DNA of 64,000 nucleotides, from the NCBI GenBank assembly GCA_017441765.1, contig JAFRVK010000036.1, positions 1 to 64,000 of the forward strand. Direction: 5' to 3'. The notes beneath the pieces are model-generated. The model was not told the DNA's origin. It did not search any database and was given only the letters and a program-made list of their open reading frames with translations. This stretch comes from Erysipelotrichaceae bacterium. Its GTDB lineage: Bacteria > Bacillota_I > Bacilli_A > Erysipelotrichales > Erysipelotrichaceae. The position numbers and the translations under genes are program-made. Positions 42,975 to 50,969 of the stretch are shown in pieces. The number at the start of each line of letters is the position of its first letter. Position 1 is the first letter of the stretch.

Positions 42975-43835
42975 TTATAAGATCCTTCCCTCGACATCCT
43001 TAAAGAAACGGTCGCAGTCTCTTGCGGTCAGTTCCGGCATTTCATCCGCGCCGCCATGACCGAGATGCTGATACATGAGATACTGCGCACCAGGGATCAC
43101 TTTTGCGACTTCCAAAGCCGCTTCCGGTGTTGCCAGCGGATCAAGACCGCCTTCCCAGATCATGACCGGGAAATTGATCTCATGCAGCCTCTCCAGCAAT
43201 TCTTCCTGAGATTTCGCTTCACATCCTGTCATGTCCCCCAGCATCGGCAGGGCGAACTCTTCTTCCTTGCGATGCATTAGGATATCCAGGTGTTCCTCGA
43301 AATTCGCCTGGCGTCTAGCCAACCGTTCAGGATTGCTTGTTGGCCAGGTTTCGATCCATGCGGTCTTGCGCAGCTGTTCCTCATTGCCTACGAATTCTTT
43401 TGCACGGTCTCTCATCTTTGCCAGAGGCGCAGGCAGATCACGCTGTTCATGGTACTGGGTGATGCCGTCGCAGCAGACATAAGCACGGATCAGTTCCGGA
43501 TTATGGAACGCGATATACCAGCTTGCCCAGTTTCCGTGGGAGATGCCCGTATAGTAGAAGGATGGGATATTCATCGCTTCCGCAAAAGCCATCAGATCCT
43601 CGCCCCAGATCTTGGCATAATCTCTTCTGGTCTGATCGAAGATATGCTCGGACTCGCCATAGCCTCTCATATAGACCAGGAAGCAATGATAATCATAAGG
43701 CGGCTGTCCCAGCAGCGCCATATGGGAATCTTTAAAGAAGAAATTCTGGGTCGACAGCAGATATTTATCGCCGCTGCCATATTCCCTATAAGCTAACGTA
43801 ACGCCATTGACTTTGATCGTTTTGATTTCGTGCAT
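42975..43835 (-). CDS. Alpha/beta hydrolase
   Basis: A 286-residue alpha/beta hydrolase: nucleophile elbow in YYTGISHGNWASW (GISHG), an acid in WEGGLDPLATPEA and catalytic His in HLGHGGADEMPE. No signal peptide. AAGGGG is seven bases before the chosen ATG; an upstream in-frame start would overlap the AT-rich promoter region. It opens the seven-gene catabolic operon. The substrate is unknown; ester or lactone hydrolysis is likely. Confidence 0.85.
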   Translation of the reverse strand: MHEIKTIKVNGVTLAYREYGSGDKYLLSTQNFFFKDSHMALLGQPPYDYHCFLVYMRGYGESEHIFDQTRRDYAKIWGEDLMAFAEAMNIPSFYYTGISHGNWASWYIAFHNPELIRAYVCCDGITQYHEQRDLPAPLAKMRDRAKEFVGNEEQLRKTAWIETWPTSNPERLARRQANFEEHLDILMHRKEEEFALPMLGDMTGCEAKSQEELLERLHEINFPVMIWEGGLDPLATPEAALEVAKVIPGAQYLMYQHLGHGGADEMPELTARDCDRFFKDVEGRIL

Positions 43836-43929
43836 AATAAAACCCCTTTTCTTTTCATCCTCAGCATAACAATCCCTTCTTTTCAAAAAAATCAAAATAA
43901 ATGCATTGTTTTATAATTTTCTCTTCTTA

Positions 43930-43956
43930 CAAAAAAGCTATCCTCTAGGGATAACT
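43930..43956 (-). terminator. Terminator of the multidomain lipoprotein gene
   Basis: GTTATCC and GGATAGC pair imperfectly around a short loop, followed on the minus strand by TTTTTT. Confidence 0.6.
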
Positions 43957-43980
43957 CTCTGCAAGTCTATTTATCTTGAT

Positions 43981-45552
43981 CTATTCTTCTTTTGTCCAAT
44001 GTGCGTACACATTGAAATTGCCATTCTTGACATCGATCGAATCATCGATCTTCGTGCCGCCTCTTGCCTGGTCGTACCAGCCTTCAAAGACATAGCCGTC
44101 TCTGACAGGTTCTTCCGGAAGTTTGTAAGAGATCGAAGAAAGATTATATGTATTCAAGGTAGAATCATAGAAAGCTTCGTTCTCGGCTGTAAAATCTGTC
44201 GCTTCCTTGCCGTCTTCCAGCTGCAGTTCGGAGATCCAGATCGTACCCGCCTTATCTGCATAAAGATGCATATAGTAGTCATACGCGACTTTCTTGTCCA
44301 TGCGGATCGTATACTTCTGCCAGTAAGGGGTCAAAGTGACGCTTCTGGCATCCGTGGTGCTTTCATAGCCCCAACGGAAATACAGATTGGTATCCTTACT
44401 GTCAGCTTTCGCATAGAAGCTCAATGTCATCGGTCTATCATCACCGACATAATCGCCGTGGTTCGATGCGCCCATCGTCAGAGTCTTGATAATGACAGAC
44501 TTATCTGCTGCGCCTGCCTGATGATTCTCAATCTTCAAAGAGTTACAGCCATCATGTTTCTCATTCTCATCAACAGAAAGCGTCTGATAAACGGAATCGC
44601 TGCTGAAATAATACTCTTGATCCAATTCCCTGAAATCAGACCCATAGACATAATTCTTATTGCTGTAATTGAGATAGGCATTCAACACGAATGTCGCCTG
44701 GTAACACGGACGGACGAAGATCGTCGTATAGATATTCAGTTCATGACCGATATTGAAGATGCCGTTGACCGGATTCACGGAACGATCGATCGTCCGGATA
44801 TGTAGAAGATCTGCCCCTTGTCCGCCATCGACTGTTGAAATCTTGTTGATGGAACTGTTATCTGAACGCATCATGCCCACATGGTAGCCATTGCCATCAC
44901 TGTACTTGGCATACTGCTTCATCGACATATCCGCGCTGGATATCAGGCCAAAGAAAACGACATCTCCTTTTCTTGGCGCATAATTATGATTCAGGAGATC
45001 TTTCCAGGTATAAGCTTCGCACTTATAGTTCAGTTCCCCTGTGCTCTCATTGACGAAATTAAAGCAGCTGCTGCCTGCGGCCGCGATCGGCGTATAACGA
45101 TAATGGACTCCGCTTCTCAAACCGGCAGCTCCCAACGCTTCAGAGACCATGCGTGCGCACATGCCTTCCTGAAGCTGATCCACACGATCCATCATCCACT
45201 GCAGAGCCGTATCCCGCTGTTCCGTTTCCATGCCTGCGACTCTCTTGTCTCCCTGTGACAGATAAAGATGCAGATCGTCATATAGCAGACTGTCTGACAC
45301 AGGATTCGACAAAGATAGGAGCTTTAGATTGACGGAATAATCATTCTGCAGCAGAAGGACATCGCTCATGCAGAAATCTTCGGTATCCTGACCATCGTCT
45401 TCCTGATAAGGAACAGCTCCATTGTCGGGTAAAACAGATGTGTCGTTATTTGTGTTGCAGGCACAACAGAGACATAACAAAAATGCGCTTAAGCAGAAAC
45501 GTAAACTGGTTTTCAGGATATCTGTCAAAGTCTTTTTCAAAGTGTCCGACAC
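43981..45552 (-). CDS. Lipoprotein with CHAP/NlpC-like domain, CBM-like domain and InlB-type repeat
   Basis: A 523-residue surface lipoprotein. A long N-terminus ends in a Cys-rich membrane helix, LCLCCAC. Residues about 125-250 look like a papain-fold cell-wall amidase or peptidase: MCARMVSEALG (possible catalytic Cys), RKGDVVFFG, then GYHVGMM (possible His). A beta-sandwich resembling a carbohydrate-binding module follows (about 320-450), then one InlB/Flg_new-type repeat near the C-terminus (GYVFEGWYDQARGG ... NFNVYAHW), which usually mediates surface contact. It starts at GTG with GGAGG five bases upstream. The enzyme activity is inference. Confidence 0.75.
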   Translation of the reverse strand: MSDTLKKTLTDILKTSLRFCLSAFLLCLCCACNTNNDTSVLPDNGAVPYQEDDGQDTEDFCMSDVLLLQNDYSVNLKLLSLSNPVSDSLLYDDLHLYLSQGDKRVAGMETEQRDTALQWMMDRVDQLQEGMCARMVSEALGAAGLRSGVHYRYTPIAAAGSSCFNFVNESTGELNYKCEAYTWKDLLNHNYAPRKGDVVFFGLISSADMSMKQYAKYSDGNGYHVGMMRSDNSSINKISTVDGGQGADLLHIRTIDRSVNPVNGIFNIGHELNIYTTIFVRPCYQATFVLNAYLNYSNKNYVYGSDFRELDQEYYFSSDSVYQTLSVDENEKHDGCNSLKIENHQAGAADKSVIIKTLTMGASNHGDYVGDDRPMTLSFYAKADSKDTNLYFRWGYESTTDARSVTLTPYWQKYTIRMDKKVAYDYYMHLYADKAGTIWISELQLEDGKEATDFTAENEAFYDSTLNTYNLSSISYKLPEEPVRDGYVFEGWYDQARGGTKIDDSIDVKNGNFNVYAHWTKEE

Positions 45553-45582
45553 AAAAACCTCCGACTTTCCGTCTAATACTAT

Positions 45583-45611
45583 ATTATCGTTTTTTTGATC
45601 ATCTGTTTCAA
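45583..45611 (-). promoter_or_regulatory. Promoter of the multidomain lipoprotein gene
   Basis: TTGAAA (45611-45606), 17 bases, GATAAT (45588-45583), about 31 bases before the GTG start. Confidence 0.6.
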
Positions 45612-45623
45612 GGAAATTACCTC

Positions 45624-45639
45624 ATGTAAACCGTTACAT
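45624..45639. promoter_or_regulatory. cre-like / LacI-type palindrome in divergent region
   Basis: ATGTAAACCGTTACAT has six-base inverted arms around ACCG and deviates from the CcpA consensus at one central position. It lies upstream of the lipoprotein -35 and of the divergent MsmX-like gene, so either may be controlled. Confidence 0.5.
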
Positions 45640-45740
45640 TAGATAAACTGTAAGATAAACTTTTTTTCAAAAGCACAGTTTACTTATTTACAAGCCTTCT
45701 TGATTTATGAATTGGCATAATTATCTTAGATAATACTGCG
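45640..45740. other. AT-rich promoter region upstream of the MsmX-like leader
   Basis: This holds tandem AGATAAACT copies, an inverted AGTTTACT, and GATAAT at 45729-45734 that could be a -10 for the rightward leader. I do not see a well-spaced -35. No gene. Confidence 0.4.
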
Positions 45741-45883
45741 CTCCACCGATTTCGGCGGTAAAGAAAAGGAGGAAACCGTGACTCGCGGGTCAGCATAGTG
45801 GAGACATGCTGAAAATGTTCCATATCTTAATGTCGGTATGGAATGAGGCAGGAAAGCGAAGGCCGAACTGCCAGAGTACATTT
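45741..45883 (+). ncRNA. Structured 5' leader, candidate regulatory RNA
   Basis: Consecutive helices can be drawn: CCACCG/CGGCGG (45743-45758, one mismatch), TCAGCAT/ATGCTGA (45790-45812), TTCCATA/TATGGAA (45818-45843) and GGCAG/CTGCC (45847-45872). Two longer-range pairings add to this: loop GUGGAG (45798-45803) is complementary to CUCCAC (45741-45746), competing with the first helix; and UCGG in one loop (45833-45836) matches CCGA in the next (45863-45866). The coding start follows 11 bases after the last helix with only a weak ribosome site. I do not recognise a known riboswitch class. The structure is hand-drawn, and no covariation is available. Confidence 0.5.
45778..45798 (+). CDS. Possible six-codon leader peptide
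   Basis: AGGAGG (45767-45772) stands five bases before GTG, opening the frame M-T-R-G-S-A-stop inside the structured leader. This is the strongest ribosome site in the region, stronger than that of the ATPase itself. Ribosome occupancy would disturb the TCAGCAT/ATGCTGA helix. It may equally be a purine tract of the RNA fold. Confidence 0.25.
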   Translation: MTRGSA

Positions 45884-47089
45884 ATGTCAAGTATTACACT
45901 GAAAAACATCAAGAAGATCTATCCGATCACAGCTGAGGAAGTCAAATCCAACCGGAAAGCAGCCAAGAAGAGAAAAGTCGACACACCGGAACCGGATGAC
46001 GGCTTTGTCCCGAATCTGCAGATCACCGATGAAGGCGTCGTTGCCGTTCAGGATTTCAACCTGGAAATCAAAGACAAGGAATTCGTCGTCCTGGTCGGCC
46101 CTTCCGGCTGCGGTAAGTCAACGACTTTGAGAATGATTGCCGGTCTGGAAGAAATCACCGATGGTGAACTGTACATCGGCGATGTCTATTCGAATGTTAT
46201 CGCACCACGTGACCGTAATATCGCGATGGTCTTCCAGAACTATTCATTGTATCCGCACATGACGGTCTATGAAAACATGGCGTTCTCTCTGAAACTGGCA
46301 AAACTGCCAAAGGAAGAGATCGACAGGAAAGTCAAGGAAGCTGCACAGATCCTGGAGATCACCCAGATCCTCGACCGTCTCCCGAAAGCGTTGTCCGGCG
46401 GTCAGAGACAGCGTGTCGCTATCGGCCGCGCCATCGTCAGACAGCCTCAGGTCATCCTGATGGATGAACCGTTATCCAACCTGGATGCCAAGCTGCGTGG
46501 ACAGATGCGTTCCGAAATCATCAGATTGCGTCAGAAGATCGATACGACTTTCGTTTACGTCACCCATGACCAGATCGAAGCTATGACTCTGGGCGATCGA
46601 ATCGTTGTCATGAAAGATGGCTTCATCCAGCAGGTAGGTACGCCGCAGGAAGTCTTCAACCATCCGATCAACGTCTTTGTTGCCGGCTTCATCGGCACAC
46701 CGCAGATCAACTTCTTCCACCATGTTCCTCTCACCAAGAAAGGTGACGACTACTATATCACGATCCAGGGCAGAGAGATCAAATTGGATGACAGATATCA
46801 GAAAGCATTAAGAGAAAAGAACGTGCCTGAAAAAGAAGTCATCGTCGGTGTCAGACCGGTCCATATCGAGAAAACGGAAGATGGTTTCACAGGCAAGATC
46901 GAAGTATCCGAAATGATGGGCTCCGAGGTACATCTGCACATCAACCTGAATGGCGATGATATCGTCGCGGTCATTCCTACTGCGAATCTGGATCTCGAGA
47001 CCGTATCACTGGATAAAGATTTCACCTTCAACTTCAACCCGACATTGATCCATGTGTTCGATGCGGAAACAGAAGAAAATCTGATCTAA
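45884..47089 (+). CDS. msmX: Multiple-sugar ABC ATPase, MsmX/UgpC type
   Basis: A 401-residue ATPase: Walker A GPSGCGKST, Q-loop QNYSLYP, signature LSGGQRQR, Walker B VILMDEP, H-loop THD, and a C-terminal OB-type regulatory domain. Compared with standard MsmX (about 365) it has an insertion of about 35 residues after the first strand, rich in Lys/Arg (KSNRKAAKKRK). It is not linked to permease genes, as expected for an ATPase shared by several sugar importers. The start MSSITLKNIKKIYP has a weak ribosome site; an upstream in-frame Met would translate the structured leader, which is unlikely. Confidence 0.9.
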   Translation: MSSITLKNIKKIYPITAEEVKSNRKAAKKRKVDTPEPDDGFVPNLQITDEGVVAVQDFNLEIKDKEFVVLVGPSGCGKSTTLRMIAGLEEITDGELYIGDVYSNVIAPRDRNIAMVFQNYSLYPHMTVYENMAFSLKLAKLPKEEIDRKVKEAAQILEITQILDRLPKALSGGQRQRVAIGRAIVRQPQVILMDEPLSNLDAKLRGQMRSEIIRLRQKIDTTFVYVTHDQIEAMTLGDRIVVMKDGFIQQVGTPQEVFNHPINVFVAGFIGTPQINFFHHVPLTKKGDDYYITIQGREIKLDDRYQKALREKNVPEKEVIVGVRPVHIEKTEDGFTGKIEVSEMMGSEVHLHINLNGDDIVAVIPTANLDLETVSLDKDFTFNFNPTLIHVFDAETEENLI

Positions 47090-47091
47090 AG

Positions 47092-47115
47092 AAAAAGGTC
47101 CGAAAGGACCTTTTT
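47092..47115 (+). terminator. Terminator/attenuator before the next gene
   Basis: AAAAAGGTCC-GAAA-GGACCTTTTT is a perfect stem with a stable tetraloop. The next gene's GAGG site follows within three bases, so any expression from the upstream promoter depends on read-through. Confidence 0.85.
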
Positions 47116-47126
47116 AGAGGTAAAAC

Positions 47127-48089
47127 ATGTACGAGAATAATTATCTTGAATTAAAGAAAACTATCGAAGAAGATGCGGTCGTCATCAATATCTCAAGACA
47201 TCGCAAACCGGATGGCTCGATGAACCGGGAACTGAATATGAATACCTGGAATGATGCGGTCAAACGCTTTGAGATCATTCCGTTGTGGCCGGAAAGAAAG
47301 ACACCGAACTGGGATGATCGGGATCCGCTGCAGATCGAGCCGAATATCATCTTCATTCCGGCACAGAATACAGAGAAAAAGACAGGAACCATCATCGTTG
47401 CCTGCGGCGGAGGTTTCTCCACCAGAACGGGCTGCGAAGGCTTCAATGTGGCAGAATACTTTGCGACTAACGGTTTCAATACAGCGATCCTGACCTACCG
47501 TCTGCAGCCATATGGAAGACAGGATGCCCTGGATGATATGCAGAGGGCGATCCGTCTGATCCGTTATAAGAAAGACGAATTGAATGTCACAGACAAGGTC
47601 GTATGCATGGGATTCTCTGCCGGAGGCATGCTTTCAGGGAATGCGGCAACTTTGTTCGATGAAGGAAACAAGGATGCGGAAGATCCGATCGATCGGGAAT
47701 CCTCAAGACCGGATGGCGCAGTCCTGGGCTATGGCGCATTCTGTTTTGCCGGACTGCCTGGAGGCTTCTTTGTCGATCCGTTCTCTAATCAGATCCGCAA
47801 TCCGTTCTTTGCAAATAAGGAAGAACTCCTGCGTTTCTCTCCTGAGGTCAATATCTCAACAGACACGCCGCCATTCTTTATCTGGCAGACCAACAGCGAC
47901 GACCCGCGCAATTCCTTTACGATGGGACAGGCACTGACTGCCAAAGGTATTCCATTTGAGATGCACCTGTATCCGGAAGGCGTTCATGGTCTGGCCATGG
48001 CGGATGGTCACAACGACCTGGCGATGGATATCCCTTCGGTTGCGACCTGGGCAAAGCTCTGCCTGGGTTGGCTGGAAAAGATACTGTAG
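47127..48089 (+). CDS. Alpha/beta hydrolase, acetyl-xylan-esterase/BD-FAE type
   Basis: A 320-residue hydrolase: oxyanion loop ACGGGFST, nucleophile elbow MGFSAGGMLSG, an Asp in TNSDDPR and a catalytic His in EGVHGLAM. The layout is that of bacterial carbohydrate acetyl esterases and bifunctional xylan/feruloyl esterases. No signal peptide, so it deacylates internal substrates. It is one of at least eight esterase-type genes in the window. Confidence 0.88.
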   Translation: MYENNYLELKKTIEEDAVVINISRHRKPDGSMNRELNMNTWNDAVKRFEIIPLWPERKTPNWDDRDPLQIEPNIIFIPAQNTEKKTGTIIVACGGGFSTRTGCEGFNVAEYFATNGFNTAILTYRLQPYGRQDALDDMQRAIRLIRYKKDELNVTDKVVCMGFSAGGMLSGNAATLFDEGNKDAEDPIDRESSRPDGAVLGYGAFCFAGLPGGFFVDPFSNQIRNPFFANKEELLRFSPEVNISTDTPPFFIWQTNSDDPRNSFTMGQALTAKGIPFEMHLYPEGVHGLAMADGHNDLAMDIPSVATWAKLCLGWLEKIL

Positions 48090-48102
48090 TAAAATTACCT
48101 GA

Positions 48103-48133
48103 AACTGCCGCTCATATGAGTGGCAGTTTTTTT
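48103..48133 (+). terminator. Terminator of the acetyl-esterase gene
   Basis: ACTGCC-G-CTCATATGAG-T-GGCAGT stem followed by TTTTTTT. Confidence 0.85.
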
Positions 48134-48147
48134 ATGTTCCTGATAAG

Positions 48148-48762
48148 ATGAAATCAATGATTAGAAACATTATTTTCGATATGGGAAGGGTCCTGATTCA
48201 GTTCGATCCAGAATATTTCCTTGATAAAGAGAAGGTAACTGATTCGAAAGACAGAGAGATTCTGCTGAAAGAGGTCTTTCATTCGCCCTACTGGAAACAG
48301 ATGGATGAAGGAAAACTGGATGAAACAGAGATGTATGAAAAGATCATAGACAAGATTCCAGATCATCTTCACGATGTCGCTGAACGGTTGCAGTTTCACT
48401 GGTGGGAACCGTTGTTACCTGTCGAAGGGATGAAAGAACTTGTCAGGGAACTGAAAAAGAAAGGCTATGGAATCTATCTGCTTTCCAATGCCAGTGTCAG
48501 TCAGAGGCATTACTGGCCTACTTTCAGCTGTTCAGATTGTTTCGATGGCGTCGTTGTTTCCGCATTTGAGAAATGCATCAAGCCAGATCCGAGAATCTAT
48601 CAGATATTGCTGGAAAGATATGATCTTAAGCCGGAAGAATGCATCTTTATCGATGATGCGCCTGCCAATATCGAAGCGGCAGAACGTTTAGGCATCACAG
48701 GCCATCTTTTTATCAACGCGGATACACTCATTCAGTTTCTAAAGAAAGAAGGAGTCCTGTAA
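48148..48762 (+). CDS. HAD-superfamily hydrolase (YihX/HAD-IA type)
   Basis: A 204-residue HAD phosphatase: motif I FDMGRVL (nucleophile Asp; Gly at the third position as in YihX-like enzymes), motif II LLSNAS, Lys in SAFEKCIKPDPRIY, and motif IV FIDDAPANIEAA. YihX-like enzymes hydrolyse sugar phosphates such as glucose 1-phosphate. That would fit with a GH13_18 phosphorylase in the genome, but specificity is not shown. The ribosome site is weak; a second ATG three codons on is an alternative start. Confidence 0.88.
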   Translation: MKSMIRNIIFDMGRVLIQFDPEYFLDKEKVTDSKDREILLKEVFHSPYWKQMDEGKLDETEMYEKIIDKIPDHLHDVAERLQFHWWEPLLPVEGMKELVRELKKKGYGIYLLSNASVSQRHYWPTFSCSDCFDGVVVSAFEKCIKPDPRIYQILLERYDLKPEECIFIDDAPANIEAAERLGITGHLFINADTLIQFLKKEGVL

Positions 48763-48989
48763 TGGCAAAGTTCACTTTCATTATCGGCGTGATCACGCTG
48801 AGCCTGTGCATGCTGGTGTATGAACTGGAGCCTCTGTGGATCCTTCTGGATCTGCTTGGGGTCATCCTTGCTTTTATCGGATACAGAAAAGGAAACAAAG
48901 ACTGTAAGGCAGGCCTGATCCTTTGCGGCATTGGTCTGTTGTTTTCGAGCAGTTTTCTTATTGTCATGTATTTTGCAAGCCACAGATAA
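48762..48989 (+). CDS. Small two-to-three-helix membrane protein
   Basis: A 75-residue hydrophobic protein with helices at about 3-20, 25-42 and 52-70 and a basic loop YRKGNKDCKAG between the last two. The ATG overlaps the HAD stop codon (TAATG), so translation is coupled. It resembles small DUF4190-like membrane proteins, but no function can be assigned. Confidence 0.7.
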   Translation: MAKFTFIIGVITLSLCMLVYELEPLWILLDLLGVILAFIGYRKGNKDCKAGLILCGIGLLFSSSFLIVMYFASHR

Positions 48990-48990
48990 A

Positions 48991-49011
48991 GAAAAACTCC
49001 TTGCGGAGTTC
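48991..49011. terminator. Terminator between convergent genes (first hairpin)
   Basis: AAAAACTCC-TTGC-GGAGTT forms a stem; on the minus strand it is followed by TTTTTC and can end the ABC exporter transcript. Confidence 0.7.
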
Positions 49012-49022
49012 TTCATTTAAGG

Positions 49023-49042
49023 GAAGGTTCATCCTTCTTTTT
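49023..49042 (+). terminator. Terminator between convergent genes (second hairpin)
   Basis: GAAGG-TTCAT-CCTTC followed by TTTTTTT ends the rightward HAD/membrane-protein transcript, right at the convergent gene's stop. Confidence 0.65.
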
Positions 49043-50968
49043 TTATTCCAGTTCGAATGCACCGGTATAGAGCTGATAGTAGGTACCCTTCTGTTCCAGA
49101 AGTTGTTCATGTGTACCGCGCTCGATGATGTGGCCATGATCCAGTACCATGATCGCATCGGCATCCCTGACTGTCGACAGACGGTGCGCAATGACAAAGA
49201 CCGTTCTTCCTTTCATCAGGTTGTCCATACCCTTCTGAACCAGAGCCTCGGTCCTGGTATCGATCGAAGAAGTCGCTTCATCCAGGATCATGACCGGCGG
49301 ATCAGCAACCGCTGCCCTGGCGATACTCAACAGCTGACGCTGTCCCTGTGACAGCTGCGAACCGTTTCCTGTCAGCGTCGTCTGGTAGCCATCCGGCAGT
49401 CTCGTGATGAAATCATGAGCGTTCGCCAGTTTTGCTGCTTCGATGCATTCCGCATCGGTCGCATCCAGTTTGCCGTAACGGATATTATCCATGACCGTTC
49501 CTGTGAACAGGTTGACATCCTGCAGGACCATGCCCAAAGATCTTCTTAGATCCGGCTTCTTGATCTTGTTGATATTGATGCCGTCATAACGGATCTTGCC
49601 ATCCGGAATGTCATAGAAACGGTTGATCAGGTTGGTGATCGTCGTCTTGCCTGCGCCGGTCGCGCCGACAAAGGCGATTTTCTGACCCGGATGGGCATAA
49701 AGTGATACATCGAAGAGGACCTGCTTGTCAGGTACGTAGGCGAAGTCCACATCGACCATTTCGATATCACCTTTCAGTTCGACATAAGTCGTGGAATGGT
49801 CGCTCTGGGCGTGGTAGTGTTTCCAGGCCCATTTTTCGGTATAGTCTTCCGTTTCGTGAATCGTTCCATCCTCATCGATGTAGCATCTTACAAGCGTGAC
49901 ATAGCCGTCATCCTTTTCTGATTCTTCATCGATCAGCGCAAAGACACGGTCACTTCCGGCCAAAGCCATAGCTACCGTTGACACCTGCATGGAAGTCTGG
50001 GAAACGGTATGCGACAGCTGTCTTGAAAGCGACAGGAACGAAACGATGACGCCAATGCTGATTGAACTGAGTCCGGTCAGCGACAGGTTCGGCACATTCG
50101 CCACTACCAGCAGACCACCTACCACCGCCAGCAGCACATACATGATATTGCCCACATTGCCAAGGATAGGCATCAGGGCATTTGCGTTGGAGTTGGCTTT
50201 ATTGGAATCTTCAAACAGACGTTCGTTGACTTCATCGAATTTCTTCTTGGCTTCTTCTTCATGGGTAAAGACTTTGACGACTTTCATGCCTTCCATCATT
50301 TCTTCGATGAAACCTTCTTCTTCCGCCAAAGATTTCTGCTGTGCCGTCATATATCTGGCAGAACGTCCGCCGAATTTTCCGGTGATCTTGAACATGATGA
50401 AGATCACCGCGACGACAACGATGGACAGCCAGATGCTGTAACGGATCATCGAGAAGAAAACGGTCGTGATCGACATGATGGATTGGAAGAGATTCGGAAT
50501 GCTCTGCCCTACCAGCATTCTTATGGTTCCGACGTCGTTGGTATAGGTAGACATGATCTCGCCATGCTGATGGGAATCGAAATAACGGATCGGCAGAGTC
50601 TCCATATTGTCGAACATGTCATCTCTTAAGGATTTGATCGTACCCTGTCCGACGACAGCCATGATTCTTGGATAGATCGTCGAGCCGATGATGCCCAGGA
50701 CATCGAATGTGACCATGATCGTAATGATACGCATGAGACCCGAATAAACGCTGTCCAAACCGTTGGCGATACCCGGGAGGATCACATCATCGATCAGCTG
50801 AGCCATGAAGGCATTGACGATGACATTCGATACTGCTGCAATAACGATGCAGATCAGTACGACGATAAAGTGCAGAGAATAACGTTTAAACACATACGCA
50901 AGCAGACGCTTGAGCGATTTCATATCGATCTTCTTGTTTGTGACATATCTGGCTGGTCTCGGTGGCAT
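49043..50968 (-). CDS. ABC exporter subunit with canonical ATPase (heterodimer partner)
   Basis: A 641-residue half-transporter: six membrane helices (about 35-335), then the ATPase with Walker A GATGAGKTT, signature LSQGQRQ, Walker B VMILDEATSS (catalytic Glu present) and H-loop AHRL. An insertion of about 50 residues between membrane and ATPase domains (about 345-395, with CYIDEDGTIHETEDY) is typical of one half of LmrCD/BmrCD-type heterodimers. It probably exports drugs or peptides. Encoded one base after its partner. Confidence 0.92.
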   Translation of the reverse strand: MPPRPARYVTNKKIDMKSLKRLLAYVFKRYSLHFIVVLICIVIAAVSNVIVNAFMAQLIDDVILPGIANGLDSVYSGLMRIITIMVTFDVLGIIGSTIYPRIMAVVGQGTIKSLRDDMFDNMETLPIRYFDSHQHGEIMSTYTNDVGTIRMLVGQSIPNLFQSIMSITTVFFSMIRYSIWLSIVVVAVIFIMFKITGKFGGRSARYMTAQQKSLAEEEGFIEEMMEGMKVVKVFTHEEEAKKKFDEVNERLFEDSNKANSNANALMPILGNVGNIMYVLLAVVGGLLVVANVPNLSLTGLSSISIGVIVSFLSLSRQLSHTVSQTSMQVSTVAMALAGSDRVFALIDEESEKDDGYVTLVRCYIDEDGTIHETEDYTEKWAWKHYHAQSDHSTTYVELKGDIEMVDVDFAYVPDKQVLFDVSLYAHPGQKIAFVGATGAGKTTITNLINRFYDIPDGKIRYDGININKIKKPDLRRSLGMVLQDVNLFTGTVMDNIRYGKLDATDAECIEAAKLANAHDFITRLPDGYQTTLTGNGSQLSQGQRQLLSIARAAVADPPVMILDEATSSIDTRTEALVQKGMDNLMKGRTVFVIAHRLSTVRDADAIMVLDHGHIIERGTHEQLLEQKGTYYQLYTGAFELE

Positions 50969-50969
50969 C

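Noticed and set aside
45741-45883. Known riboswitch classes (TPP, SAM, cobalamin, glycine, c-di-GMP, ZTP, glmS)
   Set aside because: Characteristic core strings of these classes are missing. A GUGACU string recalls ZTP RNA, but its second conserved half is not found.
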